A stretch of DNA of 64,000 bases from assembly GCF_022531965.1 (NCBI RefSeq), contig NZ_CP092831.1:3109001-3173000 (forward strand), written 5' to 3'. The DNA is from Paenibacillus peoriae (GTDB taxonomy: Bacteria > Bacillota > Bacilli > Paenibacillales > Paenibacillaceae). The position numbers were made by a program, and so were the translations under genes. Position 1 is the first letter of the stretch, and each line of letters starts with the position of its first letter. Of this stretch, positions 46,063 through 55,600 are shown piece by piece. The notes under the pieces were generated by a model, which made no database searches, was not told where the DNA came from, and worked only from the letters and a program-made list of their open reading frames with translations.

Positions 46063-47121
46063 TTATTTTCCATACTTAATCATGTACAGGGTAATCTCAT
46101 CTCGATTATGGAATAGCTGCTTAGCTCGCTGAATCTGCATGCCGGACTCCTCAAATGAAGCAATTACATCATGAATGAGCGCCAAGGGCTTTTTATGCAT
46201 TAGCTTGACCGTAACGATAGCAGTACCACCACTTCGCAAACTATATAGTAAATCAGTAACAAGCCTTGCCATTTGCTTAGGACTCCAGCTCATATCACAA
46301 ACCAGCAGATCGAACGAATTCTCTTTAAATTTGACTTCACTTGCATTTTTACGCAAAAAAGTCAGATTGGCGTACTTCATCAGTGATGGCTCCATCTTTG
46401 CCGGATCAACCGCAGTAACTTTCAGTCCCCGCTCCAGTAAGAAGGAAGTCCATCCACCCGGTGCTGCCCCAATATCCAGTCCCTGATGGAAAGCGCCAAA
46501 ATCTATGCCGAACGTTACTTCTGCTTCCAATAGCTTGAATTTGGCACGGGAAATTTGTCCGTCTTCTTTCTGAAAACGAACCGCACCTCCGCTCCAATCC
46601 GATAGGTTGTCCTCAGGACGTGATACACCTGCATACCACGTATCTGTATCTGCAAAAACGGACACAATAACATCGGCGCCTTGTACTGTTTGCTCCATAG
46701 GTAGATCACTTAATTGTTCACTCAAAGCCTGCTTAAGTGCACCTGCGCTTTCAGTCCAGCTGCTATTAGATCCTTTGCGCACCTGTAAAGAAACACGTTG
46801 ATCCATCAGTTCCTTGCGGTTACGGATGAATGCAACCAGACGCTCCTGCACCTGAACCAGATCCGTTCCTTCTTCCTGAAAATGAACAGGAAACAAGTGA
46901 CGTAAAAACATCGGCGGCTGACCTGTAATTGTCCTCACTGTCTCAATTTCTTCCGCAGGTAATGTAGCCAGAAAAATTTCACCAGGTAAAAGCATCGTAC
47001 TTTTCACAGAGCCAAATATTCTTCTAAGCTCCTCTTGAGCATAGGGTGCAAAACCGTGATTGGCCGTACAAATAAATCTTGATGATGACAAAGTAGATTC
47101 ACTTTGTTCATCTGTACTCAT
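46063..47121 (-). CDS. RlmM/FtsJ-type SAM-dependent methyltransferase
   Basis: 352 residues from ATG 47121 (TGGAGG nine bases upstream). The N-terminal half looks like a THUMP-containing RNA-binding region (ICTANHGFAPYAQEELRRIFG); the C-terminal half is a Rossmann methyltransferase with motif I LDIGAAPGGWTSFLLERG, an acidic VDPAKM, DLLVCDMSWSPKQM, and a late Lys (TVKLMHKKP) as in the K-D-K-type 2'-O methyltransferases. It is most like RlmM (23S rRNA C2498 2'-O-methylation), but the site modified in this organism is not known. Last gene of the repair/ABC operon. Confidence 0.82.
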   Translation of the reverse strand: MSTDEQSESTLSSSRFICTANHGFAPYAQEELRRIFGSVKSTMLLPGEIFLATLPAEEIETVRTITGQPPMFLRHLFPVHFQEEGTDLVQVQERLVAFIRNRKELMDQRVSLQVRKGSNSSWTESAGALKQALSEQLSDLPMEQTVQGADVIVSVFADTDTWYAGVSRPEDNLSDWSGGAVRFQKEDGQISRAKFKLLEAEVTFGIDFGAFHQGLDIGAAPGGWTSFLLERGLKVTAVDPAKMEPSLMKYANLTFLRKNASEVKFKENSFDLLVCDMSWSPKQMARLVTDLLYSLRSGGTAIVTVKLMHKKPLALIHDVIASFEESGMQIQRAKQLFHNRDEITLYMIKYGK

Positions 47122-47143
47122 ATATAGTTCCTCCAAAATAACA

Positions 47144-47917
47144 TTACCCTCCAGCGCACACCCGAATCCAGGGACGTTCTCCATCCCAATCCAGCTCAAC
47201 CGAAACTTCATATGTGTGCATAATCAATTCTTTCGTTAAAACTTCTTTTTTCGGTCCAGCTGCTGCAACCTTACCATCACGAATCAATGCAACATGTGTA
47301 AATAGGGGGACAATCTCCTCAATGTGATGAGTCACATAGACCACTGATAAGTCCCGCTTGCGGAGCCGATCAATCTCGACCAGCATTTTTTCCCGCTCAA
47401 ATAGATCCAACCCAGCACAAGGCTCGTCCATAATTAGCAGACGGGGTTCCGCCATCAGTGAGCGGGCCAACATCACCTTTTTACGTTCTCCTTGAGATAA
47501 CGTCCCCAGCGGATGATGAATCAAGTCACCTAAATTCATACCCTCCAGCAAAGATATGGCCTTTTCTTTTGCCTCTGTTGGAATTTCCTGATAAAAGCGC
47601 AAAAAAGCATACGCACCTGTAGCGACTACTTCCCAAACTGGATCTTTTAGCGCCAGCTTTTCCAATAAGGTCTGACTGATATATCCGATCTGCTTGCGGA
47701 CCTCCCGCACATCACATTGACCATACATTTGCCCAAGCACTTCAACCGTACCACGACTTGGAAACATATACCCTGTCATCATTTCCAGCAAAGTTGTTTT
47801 ACCGGAACCATTGCGACCCAGAATAGCCCAATGTTGACCTTCTCGTATATCCAGGCTTACATCGTCCAATATCCGTCTTTCTTCCCGCTGCAACGTAATG
47901 CTCTTCATGGATATCAT
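47144..47917 (-). CDS. ABC transporter ATP-binding protein (YlmA-like)
   Basis: 257 residues: Walker A GRNGSGKTT, Q-loop in IGYISQTL, signature LSQGERKKVMLARSL, Walker B LLIMDEP, H-loop VTHHIEE. No permease is near, as with B. subtilis YlmA and E. coli YbbA/ModF-like soluble members. It overlaps the thioredoxin-like gene's start by four bases and is followed by the methyltransferase. The cellular role is not evident; a soluble regulatory role or pairing with a distant permease are both open. Confidence 0.85.
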   Translation of the reverse strand: MISMKSITLQREERRILDDVSLDIREGQHWAILGRNGSGKTTLLEMMTGYMFPSRGTVEVLGQMYGQCDVREVRKQIGYISQTLLEKLALKDPVWEVVATGAYAFLRFYQEIPTEAKEKAISLLEGMNLGDLIHHPLGTLSQGERKKVMLARSLMAEPRLLIMDEPCAGLDLFEREKMLVEIDRLRKRDLSVVYVTHHIEEIVPLFTHVALIRDGKVAAAGPKKEVLTKELIMHTYEVSVELDWDGERPWIRVCAGG

Positions 47918-48228
47918 TCCATCACGCTCCTTATTTTGCTCAGCAAGTGTTCTACAGATTCCATTTTGTAGATGATTTCAGGATTATTGTTTTCACCATT
48001 ATATATAAGAAGCGCGGGAACGCTGGATATCCGGTACTCCTGTACCAGTTCAGGAATATAGTTAATGTTGCTCTGCACCACTGCTCCTTCGGGGAGCAAA
48101 TGCTCTGCTACCTCCAGCATCTTACGGGCAGCCGCGCATGTTCCGCACATGGGAGTGTACACAAACAAAGCCAGCTTGCATCCCTCCCATATGGCACGGC
48201 GCGCGTCTTTTTGTCCGATCTCTTTCAT
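47914..48228 (-). CDS. Thioredoxin-family protein
   Basis: 104 residues with the redox motif TPMCGTCAAARKM (CGTC instead of CGPC) and cis-Pro in ISSVPALLIYNGE. There is no signal peptide, so it is cytoplasmic. The C-G-T-C active site is as in several YtpP/YdbP-type Bacillus proteins. It overlaps its neighbours on both sides by four bases. Confidence 0.88.
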   Translation of the reverse strand: MKEIGQKDARRAIWEGCKLALFVYTPMCGTCAAARKMLEVAEHLLPEGAVVQSNINYIPELVQEYRISSVPALLIYNGENNNPEIIYKMESVEHLLSKIRSVME

Positions 48229-48563
48229 TGTTCAGACCCTTTTCTGATCTCTCGCATACGCTCCTCGGGTATGGGCCCATTATGCACGGTGACTCCCTCT
48301 GGCTTATTCGCATAGAGCAGCTCATACATGGCTCGCCGCCCCTCTGGACTGGAGGAATGCAAGTAAATTTCACGCGGATATAACCGTTTCCCTGCGATAG
48401 CAGCAGCCACATCTTTTCCCGTGGGTTGACCTGAACCCAAATCATAATCTAGCGATAGTATCGTAATAGGATATTCATGAAGCAGCAGCAGACACTCTTC
48501 CGCATCTCTTGCCAGCTTAAAGCCCGGAGGACAAGGCCGATAATCGTCCATAAACAAATACAT
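48225..48563 (-). CDS. Cyclic-phosphate-processing receiver-domain protein
   Basis: 112 residues from ATG 48563 (GGAGGAG upstream). YLFMDDYRPCPPGF, ILSLDYDLGSGQPTGKDVAAAI and LHSSSPEGRRAMYELL match the conserved blocks of the cPPR family, receiver-like domains implicated in cyclic nucleotide or cyclic phosphate (RNA end) processing in conflict-system contexts. Here it sits in an operon with DNA repair genes (nfo, Fpg) upstream and thioredoxin and RNA methyltransferase genes downstream. A single domain without a fused effector; function unknown. Confidence 0.72.
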   Translation of the reverse strand: MYLFMDDYRPCPPGFKLARDAEECLLLLHEYPITILSLDYDLGSGQPTGKDVAAAIAGKRLYPREIYLHSSSPEGRRAMYELLYANKPEGVTVHNGPIPEERMREIRKGSEQ

Positions 48564-48634
48564 CAACTTCTCCTCCTTTTCCCATATATGCAAGCTCACA
48601 TGCCTCAAAGATAGTTATTATCAATCAGATTGAT

Positions 48635-49483
48635 TTACTCCCAGCTTAGAATCATTTGAATATCCTCCTGATGTGTTCCATCAGGTCCCGTCTCACTCTC
48701 CAAAACGATAGGAATGCCTCTTACAGCCTCCTGATCTGTCATCCAGCGCATGCCCTCAGTACCAATGTAACCTTGCCCCACACGAGCGTGTCTGTCTTTT
48801 TTAGAGCCATACGGGTATTTAGAATCGTTCAAGTGAACTCCGCATAGAGCTGACCAATAGCCGAGACGGTTTCCTTTATCAATCAAAGCCTCGTCCATTC
48901 CACCGTTCCACAATCCTGCTGCATACGCATGACAAGTGTCCAAGCAAAAGCCGATACTGTCAGGATACCGGCACAACTGACGGATTTGCACCATTTCCTC
49001 AAGCGTGGTTCCCATAGGTCCATGATCCCCCGCCTGATTTTCAATCAATATTTTAGCATTTCCCTGCCAGCCTTCCAGCACATCATTAAAACAGTTAATG
49101 ATGTTACGATAGCCCTCTAGAGGGTCTAACGAATGCATGTGACCAAAATGAACGACAATCCCTTTTGACCCACAGGCTTCAGCAATATCCAGATCATTGC
49201 GTAATGAAGCAATCGTCAGCTCATAAAGTTTCTGACCACGCTCAGACCCATGAGCCGGATTAACGGGATATGGCGAATGAGCAATGGATTGAAGCTGGTG
49301 CTCTACACAGTAAGCGTTGCAAGCAGCAGCATCAGTAGCACTCCATTCCTTCAGTCTCAGACTACGAGGATTTTTCGGGAAATATTGAAATGAACGCCCC
49401 TCCTGCTCTCGCGCACGCATAGCGGCTTTGAAAAAGCCACCACGCGTACTCACATGGGAGCCGATGAGCAATTTAGGCATCAT
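48635..49483 (-). CDS. nfo: Endonuclease IV (AP endonuclease)
   Basis: 282 residues from ATG 49483 (or 281 from the adjacent ATG 49480), overlapping the Fpg gene. TIM-barrel AP endonuclease: IGSHVSTRGG, VVHFGHMHS, LIENQAGDHG, GFCLDTCHAYAAGL, HLNDSKYPYGSKKDRHARVGQGYIG broken into shorter blocks, and VLESE, which carry the three-zinc-site His, Glu and Asp residues. It cleaves DNA 5' to abasic sites left by glycosylases such as its operon partner. No strong ribosome site, so translation is probably coupled. Confidence 0.93.
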   Translation of the reverse strand: MMPKLLIGSHVSTRGGFFKAAMRAREQEGRSFQYFPKNPRSLRLKEWSATDAAACNAYCVEHQLQSIAHSPYPVNPAHGSERGQKLYELTIASLRNDLDIAEACGSKGIVVHFGHMHSLDPLEGYRNIINCFNDVLEGWQGNAKILIENQAGDHGPMGTTLEEMVQIRQLCRYPDSIGFCLDTCHAYAAGLWNGGMDEALIDKGNRLGYWSALCGVHLNDSKYPYGSKKDRHARVGQGYIGTEGMRWMTDQEAVRGIPIVLESETGPDGTHQEDIQMILSWE

Positions 49484-50291
49484 GCTGCTGTACCGGGCAA
49501 TAAAATGCTTTTTTCCCCGCCAGTTCAACCCTTACAATTTTTCCGCCACTTGGAGATTCTTCTCCTTCGCGGTCATATACTCGACACTGATGATCAAATC
49601 CACCTGTTAGCGTGTCTCCCTCCATTAGAGGCATTTCCATGTACCCGCCTTCCGCAGTAGCTTCACGTAGTACGGATTGAGTGGCATGGTATAGCTTTTC
49701 CACTTTTTCTGGCGACTGCACAATGTTTTGTACTTTGGAACCCGGTGTAAATCCGGCGATATAAGCAATTTCGTCCGAATAACAATTGCCAATACCTGAA
49801 AAAATCTGCTGATTCACCAGTGTTGTTTTTAAAATCCCCCGGCGTCCCTTCAGCCGTGCTGTAAACTTTTCCAACGTCATGCGGCGGTCTAACGGGTCAG
49901 GTCCCAGGTCTGACAAAGCCTCCTCTGTTTCTTTAGCCGTCAGCAAGTGCAGATAACCTAAGCGCAGTCCGATAAAATAAAGCTTTACTCCACTAAAATC
50001 TAATTCGATCTGAACTGTACGATCTGGACGCTGCTCCTCCGTTCCCAGAAATAACAGCCCTCCCAACATCAGATGAAGTACGAGCCTCCCGCCCGTGTTT
50101 AAATGAAAAATCAAATGCTTGCCTCGACGCTCTAAATATACAACGGTCGTTCCGAGCAATTGCTTCTCAAACGTTTCCACTTCAGTATTAATGGACTTTT
50201 CACGGCTAACCGTCACTCCAGTAATCGGAATGTCCAAAATTTGTTTGGATAATAAGATTCTGTAGTTTTCCATTTCAGGAAGTTCCGGCAT
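49473..50291 (-). CDS. Fpg/Nei-family DNA glycosylase with a degenerate zinc finger
   Basis: 272 residues. N-terminal catalytic Pro-Glu in MPELPEMENYR, catalytic Lys in ERRGKHLIFHL, H2TH region GIGNCYSDEIAYIAGF. In ordinary Fpg the C terminus holds C-x2-C ... C-x2-C; here the first Cys pair is replaced (EESPSGG) and only one Cys of the second remains (FYCPVQQ). It should thus fold the finger without zinc, or have altered lesion preference. A standard zinc-finger MutM is expected elsewhere in the genome. Paired with nfo, it would remove oxidised bases. Confidence 0.88.
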   Translation of the reverse strand: MPELPEMENYRILLSKQILDIPITGVTVSREKSINTEVETFEKQLLGTTVVYLERRGKHLIFHLNTGGRLVLHLMLGGLLFLGTEEQRPDRTVQIELDFSGVKLYFIGLRLGYLHLLTAKETEEALSDLGPDPLDRRMTLEKFTARLKGRRGILKTTLVNQQIFSGIGNCYSDEIAYIAGFTPGSKVQNIVQSPEKVEKLYHATQSVLREATAEGGYMEMPLMEGDTLTGGFDHQCRVYDREGEESPSGGKIVRVELAGKKAFYCPVQQHDA

Positions 50292-50363
50292 TTCAACATC
50301 TTTCCTTTCGTAGCTACATAGCTTTTAATGCTCGCAAGTTTTCTAAAACATATACTTTTTCTA

Positions 50364-51170
50364 TTATTTCAGCTCTTCTTTCATCCAGTCCTGCAATTCA
50401 GCGAGATTTTCAAACATCAGGTCAGGTTTTACTCCAACGGTACGCACATGTTCGTCCATATTAGCGCGGGTCGTCACGCCCGACAGGATCAGAGCTGTTT
50501 TACAACCTGCTGCTGCACCTGCCGCAATATCTGTAAGCATATTATCGCCCACAACCAGAGCTTCATCCGCCCTAATGTTTAAGCGGTTCAGTGCATAATT
50601 CATCAATACGCTTGAAGGCTTACCGATGACAATAGGCTTTACCTGTGAAGCCGCTTCAATTGCTGCTCCAATCGTACCTGCTCCTGGCGTTAGCCCATCA
50701 TGTGAAGGCAATTGGAGATCCGGGTTTGTCAAAATAAAAGTGGCTCCTTCCCGAATCCAACGCATGGCAGCGGCCAGCGCATCATATGTAAATTGACGAT
50801 CTATCCCCTGCACCACATAATCAGGATGGTTTTCAACAAGCTGCAAACCGGCTCCTGTGAGTGCATCACGTAATCCTGTCTCACCAATACAATATACACG
50901 AGCTCCAGGACTTTGCTGTGCTACATATTGTGCAGCTGCTAACGCCGAAGTATATACTTCATGGCTGGCCGCTTTAATTCCCATACCAACCAAATGCTCA
51001 GCCACCGATTCGGGTGTGCGTGAAGCATTGTTTGTAACATAAGCATAAGGTATCTGGTCTGTACGCAATCGGGATATGAACAGATCCGCACCCTTGATCA
51101 TCCGATTTCCATGATAAAGGGTTCCATCCAGATCAATTAGTAACGATTTTATCGCAATCCCCTCCCCCAC
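50364..51170 (-). CDS. HAD-IIA (NagD/TIGR01457-like) phosphatase
   Basis: Motifs are IDLDGTLYHGN (nucleophile), AYVTNNAS, KPS (VIGKPSSVLM) and VVGDNMLTDIAAGAAAGCKT, the full HAD-IIA set with a C2 cap, about 260 residues of core. The start is unclear. GTG 51170 is the nearest canonical codon but has no site; ATG 51212 has AAGGAG 15 bases away. The best-placed ribosome site (GGAGG) is eight bases before an ATA at 51150-51152, which would give MKSLLIDLDGTLYHG, a perfect family N terminus. Coordinates use the GTG. Substrate unknown (sugar phosphates in the family). Confidence 0.8.
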   Translation of the reverse strand: MGEGIAIKSLLIDLDGTLYHGNRMIKGADLFISRLRTDQIPYAYVTNNASRTPESVAEHLVGMGIKAASHEVYTSALAAAQYVAQQSPGARVYCIGETGLRDALTGAGLQLVENHPDYVVQGIDRQFTYDALAAAMRWIREGATFILTNPDLQLPSHDGLTPGAGTIGAAIEAASQVKPIVIGKPSSVLMNYALNRLNIRADEALVVGDNMLTDIAAGAAAGCKTALILSGVTTRANMDEHVRTVGVKPDLMFENLAELQDWMKEELK

Positions 51171-51314
51171 TTCAAATCCATTCACATCATAGCATTGAAA
51201 ATTATAATTCATCCTATGAACGATGTTCTCCTTCTTATTTAACCACCTTAATGATTCAGGTTATAAAATAATCGGCTGTCTCCATTCATCCCATCTATCT
51301 TAAGTCAAAAATGC

Positions 51315-51485
51315 TTATGAAGTCCATGAATTGCTGGTAAACCGTGCAAAATAGCGCCATTCCTCGCTAAAAGCCGTCGCTTTCACATGACATAAGTTCA
51401 CATCTTCGTCGAAATCCATCGAAGGCGCTATTTCCTCAAAGGAAATCTTCTGTATTTCCTGATCATGCTCAAGACATAAAATCCT
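51315..51485 (-). pseudogene. Unrecognised coding-like remnant
   Basis: An uninterrupted 56-codon stretch ending in TAA at 51315-51317 reads as a soluble, well-composed sequence (for example FEEIAPSMDFDEDV and KATAFSEEWRYFARFTS). It has an in-frame TAA directly upstream and no start codon with a good site. It could be the tail of a decayed gene, or a 34-residue ORF starting at the internal ATG. No family was recognised. The rest of 51171-51676 shows nothing but the rnz terminator. Confidence 0.3.
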
Positions 51486-51615
51486 TTAAATTCGATATAT
51501 AGAAACGCGAATATGACATACCTCCATATGTGGTAGAACAAATTCATCCCCACCACCGTGTACGGGTTCTCATCTCTTGTCGCATCCTGCGCTTTCCCGG
51601 AAAATAATTTCGGTG

Positions 51616-51648
51616 AAAAACAAAGGCACCGGAGCAAGCCCCGGTACC
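51616..51648 (-). terminator. Terminator of rnz
   Basis: GGTACCGGGG and CTCCGGTGCC pair over CTTG and are followed by TTTGTTTTT on the minus strand. Confidence 0.82.
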
Positions 51649-51676
51649 CATGCACATATCTTTCTCCAATCGTTTA

Positions 51677-52606
51677 TTAACCGATATCGGGTACCGGTAA
51701 CAACACATGCTGCTCCGCAAGCAATGAATTGGGAAATATGCTTCGCGCTTCCTCCAGCAATGGCTGAAGCTGCTCCTGATCTTTATACCTAGAACTAAAA
51801 TGTGTCATGATTAGCTGACCCGCACCTGCGGCTTTTGCAGCCTCCGCTGCCTGAAGCGCCGTACTATGATGATACTCGTACGCTGTATCTGCCAGTTCAT
51901 GCAGAAAAGTGGCTTCATGAACGACGACAGTTGCATCTTGAGCCAGCACTACCGTATTCGGGCAAGGTCTCGTATCCCCCAAAATCGTGATGATACGCCC
52001 CTTTTTCGGCGAACCCAAAACATCCTGAGGGTGCAAAATAACTCCACCCTCTACCTCCACGCTTTCCCCACGCTTTAACTTACCGTACACCGGGCCGGGC
52101 TTGATTCCATATCGCTCCAACAGTTCTTGGTTAAGCTTACCGGGCTTATCCATCTCTACAACTCGGTAGCCATAGCTGTCGATCCGATGATCCAGCAAAG
52201 CTGACTCTACCCGGAATTGTCCGTCATCAAACAGAACCCCGCCCGTATGCTCCACAATATGTAGTTGGTAATTGATACGCGATTGGCTGATCCCTAAAGA
52301 TAGCTCGATATATTGCTGGATTCCAGGCGGTCCATATACCGTCAGTGGTGTCGTTCCCCCCTGGTACGCTCTGCTCGACAGCAGCCCCGGCAGACCAAAA
52401 AGATGATCCCCATGCAAATGGGTGATAAATATTTTTTCAAGTCTGCTTAGTTTGAGCGGCGAACGCAATACCTCTTGTTGAGTGCCTTCACCGCAGTCGA
52501 ACAGCCACATGCTTCTTCGTTCTTCCAGCAAACGAAGAGCGATGGACGTTACATTTCGCTGAATCGTAGGCACCCCTGCATTTGTACCGAGAAAATAAAA
52601 TTCCAT
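51677..52606 (-). CDS. rnz: Ribonuclease Z
   Basis: 309 residues from ATG 52606 with AGAAGG upstream, the family's usual length. A metallo-beta-lactamase-fold endonuclease that matures tRNA 3' ends: MEFYFLGTNAGVPT, FDCGEGTQQ, THLHGDHLFGLPGL (zinc His/Asp), and later THFSSRYKD. Single gene between the nagD-like gene and metH, with terminators on both sides. Confidence 0.95.
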   Translation of the reverse strand: MEFYFLGTNAGVPTIQRNVTSIALRLLEERRSMWLFDCGEGTQQEVLRSPLKLSRLEKIFITHLHGDHLFGLPGLLSSRAYQGGTTPLTVYGPPGIQQYIELSLGISQSRINYQLHIVEHTGGVLFDDGQFRVESALLDHRIDSYGYRVVEMDKPGKLNQELLERYGIKPGPVYGKLKRGESVEVEGGVILHPQDVLGSPKKGRIITILGDTRPCPNTVVLAQDATVVVHEATFLHELADTAYEYHHSTALQAAEAAKAAGAGQLIMTHFSSRYKDQEQLQPLLEEARSIFPNSLLAEQHVLLPVPDIG

Positions 52607-52633
52607 AACATTAACCTTCTTCCTGCTGACCAG

Positions 52634-52660
52634 CAAAAAACCTCCGAAGCTCGGAGGGTA
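52634..52660 (-). terminator. Terminator of metH
   Basis: CCTCCGA and TCGGAGG pair over a short loop and end in TTTTTTGC on the minus strand, shortly after the metH stop. Confidence 0.88.
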
Positions 52661-52685
52661 TTTGCTATCCCATCTGATAAAGGTG

Positions 52686-55600
52686 TTAAACCTTTTCGAC
52701 GTTAAAATACTGCGCCTGAGGGTGGCTGAACACCATGGCTGATACAGAAGCCTCCGGTTCCATCATAAACCCTTCCGTCAGCTCAACGCCAATATCCTCA
52801 GGTTTTAACAACTGGAACAACGGCCCCTGTTCCTCCAGATCTGGACATGCAGGGTAGCCAAAGGATACCCGAATGCCTTGATATCTGGCACCGTGCCGCT
52901 GTTTCATTGTCATATCGGCAGGGTCCGGAAAACCCCAGCTATCCCTGATAATATGGTGAAGCCGTTCCGCTAACCCTTCTGCTACTTCGAGTGCTACCGC
53001 TTGAAGTGCATGCGAGCGCAGATAATCCCCTTTATCTTTCCACTGGGTAGATATCTGCTGAATCCCATGACCAGCTGTAACGACCATGAAACCCACATAG
53101 TCCATAACTCCGGATTCCACTGATTTCAAGAAATCAGCCAGACACAGATAAGGCTCTACCTGCTGGCGCGGAAATGTAAATGTGTGCAGTACCTTGCTCA
53201 CATCCGACGGATCATAGATCAGAATTTGATTCCCTTGCGACTGCGCTGGAAAGAAACGATACATGGCATGTGCCTGGATGATTCCGTCTGTCACAGCTTC
53301 AAACATGATGCTGTCCACGGTTTCCTTCAACTGAATCGCTTTCGGATCTTCCGAAGCCAGCAGCTGCTCAACATTGCCTTTTAAACCAAGATGATGCCCC
53401 ATTAGCATCTGCATATTCACGTAAGGCAAAATATAATTCAGTGGATAGTTACGCAGTACATGGCGATCCGTATCTGGTGGAATATAGACGGGCAGATCCT
53501 GAGCAATGTTAGAGCGCACAGCTCGAGTGAGTTTAGGGAGCGGCTTGGCTTCCACGACGATTGCCGCTTCAGCTTCTCGCTCAGCCTCCATCTCCTCGGC
53601 CATTTTTTTACGGGACTCAGGATTCATAAGCTTATTGGCAATATCTAGGCCATCCATAGCATCCTTTGCATAGGCAACCAGACCATCATACTCAGGACGG
53701 ATACGATTTTTAGTGAACTTACGTGTTAAAGCAGCTCCACCCACCATTATTGGAATATCAATATTCGCATTTTTCAAATCCTGTGCGGTCAGCACCATTT
53801 GTTGTGCCGATTTAACAAGCAACCCGGATAAGCCAATCATGTCGGCCTTTTCTTCACGGTAAGCCTCAATAATGCGTTCTGGTGGTACTTTTATACCCAG
53901 ATTCACAATATGGTAACCATTGTTGGATAGAATAATCTCCACCAGATTCTTACCAATGTCATGCACATCACCTTTGACTGTAGCCAACAAAATCTTACCT
54001 TTTACTGAGGATTCATTCTTCTCCATGAACGGCTCTAAATAAGCCACGGACGCCTTCATTACTTCAGCGCTTTGCAGCACCTCTGCTACAATCAATTCGT
54101 TATTGTTAAACAGTCGTCCTACTTCCTCCATCCCCTTCATCAGCGGGCCGTTAATAATCTCCAGCGAAGAATATTTCACAAGCGCTTGCTCCAGATCCGG
54201 AATGAGTCCCTCCTTACTTCCCTCCACTACGTAGGAAGCCAGTCTTTCTTCGAGCGAAAGGTTTGATATCTTTTCTTTTTTCTCCACTTTCTTGTTACGA
54301 AAAGCTGCTACAAAAGCGGATAAAGTATCGTCATTTGTTTTATAGATCAAGTCTTCCGCAAGTTTCCGCTCATGCTCTGGAATGGATGCATAACGCTCAA
54401 GCTTCTCAGTGTTTACAATCGCATAGTCCAGACCTGCTTTGGTACATTCATATAAGTAGACGGAATTGAGCACTTCACGACCCGCTTCCGGCAAACCAAA
54501 AGAAACGTTACTGATGCCCAAGATAGTATGCACTCCGGGAAGCGCCTCTTTAATAATGCGAATACCCTCAATCGTTTCCTTAGCTGAACCGATATATTGC
54601 TCATCACCTGTTCCTACTGGAAATACGAGCGTATCAAAGATTAGATCCTCTGCTGCCAAACCGTAACGGTTCACCAACAGATCATAAGAACGTTTAGCTA
54701 CCTCAAGCTTATCCTCACGCGAAATAGCCTGTCCGCGTTCATCAATCGTACCAACAACAACAGCGGCGCCGTACTTATGAATAAGAGGAGCCATGTTCTC
54801 AAATTTCTCTTCACCATCCTCCAAATTAATGGAGTTAATAATCGCCTTACCTTGCGAATATTGAAGTGCTTTATCAATGACTTTAATATCCGTTGTATCT
54901 ATCACCAAAGGTACTTTTACCTTGTTTACAACCAGTTTCAAAAACGCTTCCATATCCGTCATTTCATCGCGGTCCGGGTCCTGCACACAAATATCAATGA
55001 CATGCGCTCCGCTTTTTACCTGAGCACGGGCAATTTCAGACGCCTCTTCATATTTGCCTTCCACAATCAAACGCTTGAATTTGCGGGATCCCAGAACATT
55101 CGTTCGCTCACCAACCATATACGGACGATTGTCCTGTTCAATATATACAGGCTCAATGCCTGATACGGCAGGAGGATGATGACCTACCAGCGGGCGCGGC
55201 TCAAACTGCGCCATACTTTCACTCATAACTCGAATATGATCAGGCGTGGTACCACAACATCCCCCAGCAATATTCAGCCAGCCTTTTTCAGCGAAAGCAG
55301 CCATTTTACGTGCTAATGAATCAGGCGATTCATGGTATTGACCATTTTCGTCGGGCAAGCCCGCATTTGGATAACAGCTAATAGCTGCAGAGGACATTTC
55401 AGACAGAGAGCGAATATGATCACGCATAAACTCTGGACCTGTAGCACAATTCAACCCAATTGAAATTGGATGCAAGTGTTCCAGTGATATGCAAAAGGAT
55501 TCGATATTTTGTCCAGCCAACGTCGTTCCCATAGGCTCAATCGTGCCTGAAATCATTAGCGGAAGCTCGATACCTGTCTGCTCAAAAGCCTGCCGAATTC

